Below are positions 1-6,224 of a DNA stretch of 16,624 nucleotides, in pieces (the first letter of the stretch is position 1; every line of letters starts with the position of its first letter). This DNA comes from an uncultured Spirochaetaceae bacterium (GTDB lineage: Bacteria; Spirochaetota; Spirochaetia; SZUA-6; Bin103). The notes under the pieces were generated by a model, which searched no databases, was not told where the DNA came from, and saw nothing but the letters and a program-made list of their open reading frames with translations. The stretch spans positions 1 through 16,624 of the forward strand of contig CAJWOB010000013.1 of NCBI GenBank assembly GCA_913043885.1, written 5' to 3'. A program made the position numbers and the translations under genes.

Positions 1-1
1 G

Positions 2-3001
2 CACTCGCCGAAGGGGCAGAGTCTGGCCGGCTGGGACGAGGTGGCCGCCCATGCCGATGGCCTCATTGCCCTGTGGGAGGGAAGGGCTCAGCTGGCCGCC
101 GAGCAGGACCAGGCGTGGCTGGCGCGTGCCACTCAGCTCCGCCGGGCGTTCGGAGCCGACTGCTTCTACGCACTGGTAACCCGCCACTACCTACCGGACG
201 ATGCCGCCATCGAGGCGCGGCAGACCCGTCTCGCCCAACGCCTCGGCGTGCCACAGGTGGCGGCTACCGAGGTGCTCTACCACGACCGCCGCCGCCGACC
301 GCTGCAGGACGTCGTTACCTGCATCCGCCACGGCACCTCGCTGGCAGCGGCCGGCACCCTGCTGCGCCCCAACGCCGAGCACTACCTGCGTCCGCCGGCC
401 GAATTCGCCCACCTGTTCGCCGATCGCCCCGAGCTGCTGGCGGCCACTGCCACCATCGCCGCACGCTGCCGCTTCTCGCTCGGCGAGCTGCGCTACCGCT
501 ACCCCTCCGAGCAGCTGCCCCACGGCCTTACCTCGATGCAGTGGCTGCGCCGGTTGGCGTTCAACGGCGCCGAGGAACGCTACGCCAACGACGTGCCGCC
601 GGAGGTAACCGCCCAGCTGGAGACCGAGCTACAGCTGATCGAGGAGCTCGATTTCAGCGGCTACTTCCTGACCATGTGGGAGATCGTCCAGTTCTGTCGG
701 CGTAACGGCATCCTCTGTCAGGGGCGCGGCTCGGCCGCCAATTCGGCGGTGTGCTTCTGCCTCGGCGTTACCGCCATCGACCCGGTCAAGATGCACCTGC
801 TGTTCGAGCGGTTTCTGTCGCGGGAGCGCGCCGAGCCCCCCGACATCGACCTCGATATCGGCCACCGCCGCCGCGAGGAGGTCATCCAGTTCGTCTATCA
901 GAAATATGGTCGCGACCGGGCGGCCATGGTCGCCAACCTGGTGCGCTACCGGGCCAAGTCCGCTATCCGCGAGGTGGGCAAGGCGCTCGGCTTCCCGCTC
1001 ACCGTCATGGACCGGGTGGCGCGTCTGGTCACCCACCACGACCGTGACTTCGGCACCGCGGTAGCGATGGCGCTCGAGCAAGCGGGTCTCGACCCGGAAG
1101 GGCCTGCCCAGCGGCAGCTGCGTGCCCTGGCGGCTCAGATCCGCGACTTCCCCCGCCATCTATCGATCCACCCCGGTGGGTTCCTACTCGGTAGCGAACC
1201 GGTCAGCGACTTCGTGCCGATCGAGAATGCCACGATGGCGGATCGGACGGTCATCCAGTGGGACAAGTACGACGTGGAGGCGTTGGGGCTGTTCAAGGTG
1301 GACTTGCTAGGCCTCGGCGCCCTCACCCACCTCGACTTCGCCTTCGAGGCCATCCGCGATCATTACCAGCGCGACTACAGCATGGCGACGGTGCCATTCG
1401 GCGATGCCGAGGTGTTCGACATGGTCACCACCGGCGACACGGTGGGGGTGTTTCAAATCGAGAGTCGGGCGCAGATGTCGATGCTGCCACGGTTGCGACC
1501 GCGCACCTTCTACGACCTGGTTATCGAGGTCAGCATCGTGCGGCCAGGGCCGATTACCGGCGGCATGGTTCACCCTTACCTCCGGCGGCGCAACGGCGAG
1601 GAGCCGGTCGACTACCCCCACCCGGCGCTACGCCCGGTGCTGGAGAAGACGCTGGGGGTGCCGCTGTTTCAGGAGCAGGTGATGAAGCTGGCGGTGGTGG
1701 CCGCCGACTACACGCCCGGCGAGGCCGATCAGCTGCGGCGCGACATGGCCGCCTGGCGCCGGTCGGGGCGTATCGAGAAGCACGGTGAGAAACTCATTTC
1801 GCGAATGATGGCCAAGGGCATCGCTCGTGAGTTCGCCGAGCGGGTGTTCCAGCAGATTCGGGGGTTTGGTGAATATGGATTCCCCGAGTCCCACGCCGCC
1901 AGCTTCGCGCTCATCGGCTACCTCACCGCCTGGGTGAAGTGCCACTACCCGGACGTGTTCGCCAGCACACTGCTGAACGCCTGGCCGATGGGCTTCTATT
2001 CTCCCGCGACCATCGTCGACGATGCGCGGCGCCACGGGGTAACGGTGCTGCCGGTCGACATCGTCAGCAGCCGCTGGTACTGCACCCTCGAGCCGCTGAA
2101 AGACGCCAAGGGCGAATCGGGTAATGGTGACGCCCCCAGCCATGCGGTACGGATGGGGCTGCGCTTCGTCAAAGGCCTGGCCGAGACGGTGGTCGAGGAG
2201 CTGCTGGCTGCCCGCGACTCCGCCGCCTTCACTTCGATCGAAGATCTGGTAGAGCGAGTGCCGAGGCTGCCACAGGATGGGCTGGTGCAGCTGGCCGAGA
2301 GTGGGGCGCTCAATCGGCTGGTGGCCAGTGAGGGCTCTGAGGGGTCAGGCCGCGGCTCGCGTCACGCCGCACGCTCAGACGCACGCACCGACCACCGCAG
2401 GCGGCCGGCGCTGTGGCAGGTCATCGGCGCCTCCAGGCTGCGCGAACGGGAACGGTCGGATGCGGAGGCCAATCCAAGGCAGGGGCGGCGCCTGGCCATC
2501 CACGCGCCCGAGGCGGAGCTTGCCTTCTCCGGTCTCGACGCCTTCGACTCTATCTCCTGGGATTACCAGTCAGCCGGTCACAGCACCCGCGGTCACCCGC
2601 TGGAGCCGTTTCGCCGCCAGCTGCGCAGCCGTCAGCTTCCCGACGCCGCCGATGTCGCAGCGATGGAGGACGGCAGCCGCGCCTCCTATGCAGGTTTGGT
2701 GATCTGTCGACAGCGCCCCGGTACCGCGGCCGGGGTGGTGTTCATGACCCTCGAGGACGAGGCGGGGTTCGTGAACCTGGTGGTGTGGCCCAAGGTGTTC
2801 GAGCGGTTTCGGCTGGTGATTCTCGGCAACTCGTTTCTAGGGGTTACCGGCAAGGTCCAGGCACAGCACAACGTCGTCCACATCATCGCCGACAGCTTCT
2901 GGCAGCCGAAGCTGCCGCTGAAGCCCGACGACGACCGTCCCGGCGGCCCAATGCCCAAGGCGCGCCAGACGGTGCCGCTGAAGAGTCGCGACTTTCATTA
3001 G
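2..3001 (+). CDS. dnaE2: Error-prone DNA polymerase III alpha subunit DnaE2 (ImuC), 5'-truncated by the window edge
   Basis: The frame is open from base 2 with no start codon in sight, so the N-terminal part of the PHP domain lies outside the window. The GTG at 41 is only an internal codon. Seen: a C-family polymerase palm with CQGRGSAANS (716-745), the catalytic pair in PDIDLD (839-856) and the third acidic residue in KVDLLGLG (Asp codon at 1301). Also present are HPGGF (about 1170), FQEQVM and FPESHAASFALIGY. An OB-fold-like C-terminus (about 2690-2900) contains the RQRPGTA and FMTLEDE blocks typical of DnaE2. Known of the family: DnaE2 works with ImuA/ImuB in SOS-induced mutagenic translesion synthesis. 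Inference: imuA and imuB may lie just upstream. Odd: residues encoded at about 2320-2480 form a low-complexity Arg/Ser/Gly linker. The gene ends with TAG, 9 bp from the convergent YkgJ-type gene. Confidence 0.93.
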   Translation, partial: HSPKGQSLAGWDEVAAHADGLIALWEGRAQLAAEQDQAWLARATQLRRAFGADCFYALVTRHYLPDDAAIEARQTRLAQRLGVPQVAATEVLYHDRRRRPLQDVVTCIRHGTSLAAAGTLLRPNAEHYLRPPAEFAHLFADRPELLAATATIAARCRFSLGELRYRYPSEQLPHGLTSMQWLRRLAFNGAEERYANDVPPEVTAQLETELQLIEELDFSGYFLTMWEIVQFCRRNGILCQGRGSAANSAVCFCLGVTAIDPVKMHLLFERFLSRERAEPPDIDLDIGHRRREEVIQFVYQKYGRDRAAMVANLVRYRAKSAIREVGKALGFPLTVMDRVARLVTHHDRDFGTAVAMALEQAGLDPEGPAQRQLRALAAQIRDFPRHLSIHPGGFLLGSEPVSDFVPIENATMADRTVIQWDKYDVEALGLFKVDLLGLGALTHLDFAFEAIRDHYQRDYSMATVPFGDAEVFDMVTTGDTVGVFQIESRAQMSMLPRLRPRTFYDLVIEVSIVRPGPITGGMVHPYLRRRNGEEPVDYPHPALRPVLEKTLGVPLFQEQVMKLAVVAADYTPGEADQLRRDMAAWRRSGRIEKHGEKLISRMMAKGIAREFAERVFQQIRGFGEYGFPESHAASFALIGYLTAWVKCHYPDVFASTLLNAWPMGFYSPATIVDDARRHGVTVLPVDIVSSRWYCTLEPLKDAKGESGNGDAPSHAVRMGLRFVKGLAETVVEELLAARDSAAFTSIEDLVERVPRLPQDGLVQLAESGALNRLVASEGSEGSGRGSRHAARSDARTDHRRRPALWQVIGASRLRERERSDAEANPRQGRRLAIHAPEAELAFSGLDAFDSISWDYQSAGHSTRGHPLEPFRRQLRSRQLPDAADVAAMEDGSRASYAGLVICRQRPGTAAGVVFMTLEDEAGFVNLVVWPKVFERFRLVILGNSFLGVTGKVQAQHNVVHIIADSFWQPKLPLKPDDDRPGGPMPKARQTVPLKSRDFH

Positions 3002-3010
3002 CGAGCGCCT

Positions 3011-3691
3011 TCAGAAATAGAAGAACAGCTGCTCTTGCAGCTCGCTGAGGTCGGTCTCCAGCGCCGCCAGGGGCAGATCGTCGTAGCCGCGGTGGTGCAG
3101 ACAGGGATTGTGTGCCAGATCCGCTGCCGGCACCCATCCCAGCAGGTGGTAGGCGTGCCACACCCCCTGGCGTACCAGGGTGTCGAACACAGCCTCTAGC
3201 CGGGGGCCCATGTTGCACACATACAGCTGGCAGATGAACGGCCGCGCGGCATAGATCGAGCACAGCAAGTCCACTAGGAACACACACGGCCCAGCGGTCG
3301 GCCCACCGGCGCCTTTCTTGGCCAACAGCGGTGGCTCGCCGTTGTTGTGCTCATACAGCATCGTTGCCTGCGACGCAGTAAGGCCATGCTGCCGCGCCAT
3401 ATCTGCTATGGTGCGGCGGCGCTGCTTGAGGTCGGGCCGCTCCGGCAGCACCACGAAGTCGGCGGCGAACGACGCCGGAGGCACCCCTGCCTCTGCGGCG
3501 AGCCGTTCGATGTCGTAGCCGAGGAGCGGCACTGGATCGCGGCAGCACTCCCCACACACGTGGCACCCAACGGTCTTCAGCCCGGGGGCGCGACGCGCCC
3601 CCTCCACCGCCTCACACAGCGCGGCGACCGTGGCGTCCGGCGGGTAGTGCTGCAACTCCAGCCGATTGCCCTGTACTCCGATCTCCACCAT
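3011..3691 (-). CDS. YkgJ-family cysteine-cluster protein
   Basis: A protein of about 226 residues. Near residues 40-50 it has a CHVCGECC cluster (CxxCxxCC), followed later by GPCVFL and by CSIYAARPFICQLYVC. This is the pattern of the YkgJ/UPF0153 zinc- or iron-binding cysteine-cluster family, whose biochemical role is poorly defined. I chose the ATG at 3691 (MVEIGVQGN) because recognisable sequence begins there. An in-frame ATG at 3706 would add five residues. Neither start has a clear Shine-Dalgarno sequence, and the frame remains open further upstream into the divergent permease gene. The gene is convergent with dnaE2 (9-bp gap) and divergent from the TauE/SafE gene (29 bp between starts), so any promoter must overlap coding sequence. 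Family assignment is firm; function is unknown. Confidence 0.8.
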   Translation of the reverse strand: MVEIGVQGNRLELQHYPPDATVAALCEAVEGARRAPGLKTVGCHVCGECCRDPVPLLGYDIERLAAEAGVPPASFAADFVVLPERPDLKQRRRTIADMARQHGLTASQATMLYEHNNGEPPLLAKKGAGGPTAGPCVFLVDLLCSIYAARPFICQLYVCNMGPRLEAVFDTLVRQGVWHAYHLLGWVPAADLAHNPCLHHRGYDDLPLAALETDLSELQEQLFFYF

Positions 3692-3720
3692 CGGCCAGCC
3701 GAGCATAGCAGCGAGCGCGC

Positions 3721-4485
3721 GTGGCCGACCTGAGCGGCTGGCAGATCGCGGCCACCTCTGCAGCCCTTTTCCTCGGTGCCACGCTCCAGACCAGCAGCGG
3801 CTTCGGGTTCGCGTTGCTGGCACTCCCGCTGCTCGGCTGGATCGGGGTGCCGGGCCCGCTGGCCATCACAATGAGCCTGGCGGCCATGATGCTGCAGGGT
3901 TTCTGGCTGCTGAGCCGCTCCCCGGAGCCGCTCCGGTTGCGGGAGAACGCCGGCAACGCCGCCGCTACCGTCGTCACCTCCGTAGCCGGGGTCGTGCTGC
4001 TGTCGCTGATCTGGGGGACGCGGCCACGGCTGCTTGGACAGCTGATCGGCGTCCTGGTGGTCGCCAGCGTGGCAGCAGCCGTGCTTCTTCGCCCACCGCC
4101 GCGAGCAAAGGTGGGGGCGGCGTGGACGGCCGCGGCGATGGCCCTGTCGGGTCTGCTCTCCGGGCTGTCCAGCATCGGCGGCCCGCCGGTGGCGCTGTGG
4201 GCAATGGCCCACGACTGGAGCGCCGACCGCATACGCGCCACCATCTGGCTCATATTGCTGCCGCGTGCGCCGGTGCTGCTGGTGGCGCTCTATGTCAGCT
4301 TCGGCGACCTGGTCTTCGATGCGCTGTTGTTGGTGCTGATCGGCGTGCCGGCGCTGTGGCTCGGTTCCACACTTGGCAGCTTCGCAGGCATACGGCTGAC
4401 CGCCGAACGCCTCCGCCCGTTTGCCACGGTGATCCTGCTGCTCACCGGCGCCAGCGCCATCGTCCGGCCACTGCTGGCTGCCTGA
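3721..4485 (+). CDS. TauE/SafE (TSUP) family membrane permease
   Basis: 254 residues, starting at GTG; an in-frame TAG at 3706-3708 excludes a longer protein. The sequence is almost all hydrophobic, with about eight predicted membrane spans. The first contains SSGFGFALLALPLLGW, typical of the first half-repeat of TSUP permeases, and a second related block (LSGLLSGLSSIGGPPVALW, around residues 140-158) marks the internal repeat of the family. Known: members export or import sulfite, sulfoacetate, taurine-derived or other organosulfur anions. The substrate cannot be read from this sequence. No Shine-Dalgarno is visible before the GTG. The gene lies upstream of apt in the same direction (72-bp gap), but apt seems to have its own promoter. 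Function at family level only. Confidence 0.85.
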   Translation: MADLSGWQIAATSAALFLGATLQTSSGFGFALLALPLLGWIGVPGPLAITMSLAAMMLQGFWLLSRSPEPLRLRENAGNAAATVVTSVAGVVLLSLIWGTRPRLLGQLIGVLVVASVAAAVLLRPPPRAKVGAAWTAAAMALSGLLSGLSSIGGPPVALWAMAHDWSADRIRATIWLILLPRAPVLLVALYVSFGDLVFDALLLVLIGVPALWLGSTLGSFAGIRLTAERLRPFATVILLLTGASAIVRPLLAA

Positions 4486-4514
4486 GCCGGCGTCGGCCCG
4501 ACACACAGCGTCGG

Positions 4515-4533
4515 CGCGACGCGCGGCGTCGCG
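4515..4533 (+). other. GC hairpin between the permease gene and apt
   Basis: An 8-bp perfect inverted repeat, CGCGACGC and GCGTCGCG, with a 3-nt loop. It lies 30 bp after the permease stop and 25 bp before the apt start. There is no T-run after it, so it is not an intrinsic terminator of the usual kind. It may help end or protect the upstream transcript, or it may be chance in GC-rich DNA. Confidence 0.35.
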
Positions 4534-4546
4534 GCACCCGCGACGG

Positions 4547-4552
4547 TAGAAT
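4547..4552 (+). promoter_or_regulatory. Candidate -10 box for apt, placed for a leaderless transcript
   Basis: TAGAAT matches the TATAAT consensus at five of six positions and is followed by only 5 nt before the apt ATG. A transcript started by it would begin at or next to the start codon. No Shine-Dalgarno precedes that ATG, which fits leaderless translation. No convincing -35 is visible 17 bp upstream. Confidence 0.45.
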
Positions 4553-4557
4553 CGGCC

Positions 4558-5097
4558 ATGGCAGCAAAGATCGCGCCGCTCTCCGAGCGCGTCGCCAACC
4601 GCCTGCGACCCATCCCCGACTTCCCCAAGCCAGGTGTCCTGTTTCAGGACATCACGCCGCTGCTGGCGGACACCGACCTGTTCGCCGCCGTGGTGAGCTG
4701 ATACGCGCGGGTGGGACGGGAAAGCGACGCCAACGCGGTGGCATGCGTCGAGGCGCGCGGTTTCCTGTTTGGCGCCGCGGTGGCGCTGCGCTCGTCGCTG
4801 CCGCTGGTGCCGCTGCGCAAGCCCGGCAAGCTGCCGGCCGCGACGCTTAGCGAACCCTACGAGCTGGAGTACGGCACCGACTTGCTGGAGCTACATGCCA
4901 ACGCACTGACACCGGGCATGCGCGTGCTGCTGGTGGACGACGTGCTGGCCACCGGCGGGACACTGGCGGCTGCCTGCCGGCTGGTCGAGAAGGCCGGCGC
5001 CACGCTGGCCGCGGTCGCCGTGGCGGTCGCCATCGCCGGGCTGCCCGGCCAAGAGCTGCTGAACCGGGAACCCTGCCACGTATTGGTGACGGTCTGA
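4558..5097 (+). pseudogene. apt: Adenine phosphoribosyltransferase with an in-frame TGA at codon 48
   Basis: Apart from the stop, a full-length Apt of 179 codons (E. coli Apt is 183 residues). Apt makes AMP from adenine and PRPP in purine salvage. Seen: DFPKPGVLFQDITPLL (residues about 21-36), EARGFLFGAAVAL, RKPGKLP, EYGTDLLELH, and the PRPP-binding loop VLLVDDVLATGGTLAAA. The reading is interrupted by TGA at 4699-4701, with homology continuing in the same frame on both sides and normal spacing. One base change (for example TGG to TGA) explains it. A restart at GTG 4711 would lack the N-terminal block that contributes to purine binding. TGA is the normal stop of several neighbouring genes, so recoding is unlikely. 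This is either a recent nonsense mutation or a sequence error. It converges on the trpD-like gene with only a few bases between. Confidence 0.85.
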
Positions 5098-5102
5098 GGC
5101 CC

Positions 5103-5970
5103 CTACCCCGAGGCCGCCGCGGCGTTCAGGTAACGCTGGCGCTGCCGTCCCAGGGCCCCCGAATCGATCGCCTCGCGGCAGCGCCTCGTAGTCCGCGACG
5201 GCAACGCCCAGCTCCTCGGGGGTCACGGTCCAGCTACTCACCTCTCCATCCCGCAGCTCCCATAGCTCCGTGCTCCCCGATGTGGAGAAGTCCTCGATGC
5301 CAGGGTGGCCGCACATCACCAGCGCCCGCTCGCGGCCAAGCCCGTTCAGCACCTGGATGAGCGTTTCGGCGACCCGGCCGTCGCTGGCGCCGAGCACCTG
5401 GAAGGGCGGCGAGGCCGGATTACACAGCGGCGCAGCGAGGTTGAATATGGTGCGGCGACCCGCTGCCTTGCGCGCGCCCACCACTGCGGCCATCGCCGGA
5501 TGCCACGCCCTGGCGAAGAACAGCGCCAGGTCGGCCTGTTGATACACGGCCGCCATGGTTTCGGGGGCCAGATCGAACGGCATCTGCAGCTGCTCCAGGA
5601 AGTCGAAGCTGCCGTTGGGCTGGCGGGAGCCGCGGTTGCCATGTTTGACCACCTTCGCTCCAAGGGAGGCGGTCAACAGCGCGGCCGTGGTGGAGACGTT
5701 GAAACGATCCAACCCGCTGCCGCCGGTTCCGGCCAGATCGATGCCACCACCAACGACAACGTCGGGCGGTGCCACCGCGCGTGCCAATATTGCGTTGGCG
5801 AAGGCGGTGATCTCGGCCGCCGACTCCCCGCGCTCGGCGAGAGCAACGAGGATCGTCGCCCCCTCCTCGTCGCCGAACTTACCGTCGAGGAGCGACTCGG
5901 CGCAGGCTCTGGCCTGCTCGTCGCTCATCGGGCCGCACTGAATCCCATCGAGGTAGTCGTTACGTTCCAT
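5103..5970 (-). pseudogene. TrpD-family (anthranilate phosphoribosyltransferase-like) gene with an internal frameshifting deletion
   Basis: TrpD joins anthranilate to PRPP in tryptophan synthesis. Seen from the ATG at 5970: an N-terminal helical domain, the PRPP loop GTGGSGLDRFNVSTTAALL, KHGNRGSRQPNGSFD, RTIFNLAAPLCNPA and the block around HPGIEDFS. After TVTPEELGVAVADYEAL the frame stops matching. At about 5168-5190 the reading moves to another frame, giving REAIDSGALGRQRQRYLNAA, a TrpD-like C-terminus ending at TAG 5105-5103. About 55-60 residues usually found between these blocks are absent, so an internal deletion not divisible by three is the simplest explanation. Left uncorrected, the first frame runs on to 4891, antisense to apt. 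The start at 5970 is preceded by AGGGTG (5979-5974). The motifs are atypical for TrpD (see findings), so it could be a TrpD-like paralogue. No other trp genes are nearby. Confidence 0.8.
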
Positions 5971-5998
5971 TGGCACCCTACCGACCATCTAGTATATT
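5970..5998 (+). promoter_or_regulatory. Sigma70-type promoter of the leu leader
   Basis: TTGGCA (5970-5975, five of six to TTGACA) and TATATT (5993-5998, five of six to TATAAT) are separated by exactly 17 bp. Transcription should start near 6005, just before the leader peptide start at 6019. The -35 overlaps the start codon and ribosome site of the divergent trpD-like gene. Confidence 0.75.
5991..5996 (-). promoter_or_regulatory. Candidate -10 box for the trpD-like gene
   Basis: Read on the minus strand this is TATACT, five of six matches to consensus, about 20 bp before the ATG at 5970 and upstream of the AGGGTG ribosome site. No good -35 at 17 bp was found; TTGCGT lies at 15 bp. It overlaps the -10 box of the leu promoter on the other strand. 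Confidence 0.35.
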
Positions 5999-6018
5999 CG
6001 CGCCACTTCGGACGCAAC

Positions 6019-6114
6019 ATGCGGCACCAGATCCAGTCAGCACAGCCCAGCTTGCTTCTGCTAGACCTCCTAGGCGATGCCTGGGTTGCCGCCTGCGTCC
6101 ACTCGAGCGCCTAA
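6019..6114 (+). CDS. leuL: Leucine-rich leader peptide of the leuA attenuator, 31 residues
   Basis: A short open frame from ATG 6019 to TAA 6112-6114. Residues 12-18 read LLLLDLL, encoded at 6052-6072 by ttg ctt ctg cta gac ctc cta: six leucines in seven codons, using five different Leu codons. The preceding spacing and the weak CGGAC-type ribosome site are modest. It lies between a good promoter and an intrinsic terminator in front of leuA, the standard position of a leader peptide whose translation reports charged tRNA-Leu. The peptide itself probably has no function beyond ribosome pausing. The reading is confident because the Leu cluster sits just before the antiterminator segment. Confidence 0.85.
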   Translation: MRHQIQSAQPSLLLLDLLGDAWVAACVHSSA

Positions 6115-6173
6115 CCGCGCAGAGGACGAAGCGCGAATGCCCAGGCCGCTCGATCGGCGCTGGGCATTTTTTT
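6043..6173 (+). promoter_or_regulatory. Leucine transcription attenuator of leuA
   Basis: Three mutually exclusive pairings can be read. Pause hairpin: CAGCCCAG (6043-6050) with CTGGGTTG (6081-6088), 8 bp with one G-U. Antiterminator: GCCTGGG (6079-6085) with CCCAGGC (6140-6146), 7 bp plus a possible G-U. Terminator: AATGCCCAG (6136-6144) with CTGGGCATT (6160-6168), followed by seven T. When Leu-tRNA is scarce the ribosome should stall at 6052-6072, masking the first segment and leaving 6079-6088 free to form the antiterminator, so leuA is transcribed. When leucine is ample the ribosome proceeds and the terminator forms. The pairings are seen directly; the mechanism follows the known trp/leu/his attenuator model. 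Confidence 0.85.
6136..6173 (+). terminator. Intrinsic terminator of the leu attenuator
   Basis: A 9-bp stem AATGCCCAG/CTGGGCATT, extended by an inner GCCG/CGGC helix with a bulged G, is followed immediately by seven T (6167-6173). It lies 51 bp upstream of leuA and 21 bp after the leader peptide stop, so it is an attenuator rather than the end of an upstream gene. Confidence 0.9.
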
Positions 6174-6224
6174 GCCCTCCCGGTCTGACGGCCTGAAGAA
6201 TCAGCACGCGAGGGAGGATTAGCC

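Noticed and set aside
2413..3048. Alternative plus-strand frames over dnaE2 as separate genes
   Set aside because: They have Arg/Pro/Ala-rich composition without recognisable domains, while the dnaE2 frame keeps family blocks to its end.
4699..4701. TGA read as selenocysteine or tryptophan in apt
   Set aside because: Apt is not a known selenoprotein, TGA terminates permease, leuA and CcdA genes here, and all tryptophans in the intact genes are TGG.
4891..5102. C-terminal extension of the trpD-like protein over apt
   Set aside because: It arises from reading the wrong frame after the deletion junction and is antisense to conserved Apt sequence.
5305..6018. Long plus-strand frame leading into the leu leader peptide
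   Set aside because: It is the complement of the trpD-like gene; only the part from ATG 6019, after the promoter, is meaningful.
6136..6173. Terminator as the end of an upstream gene
   Set aside because: No same-strand gene other than the leader peptide lies between it and apt, and its 5' arm pairs with a leader peptide segment; it is an attenuator.
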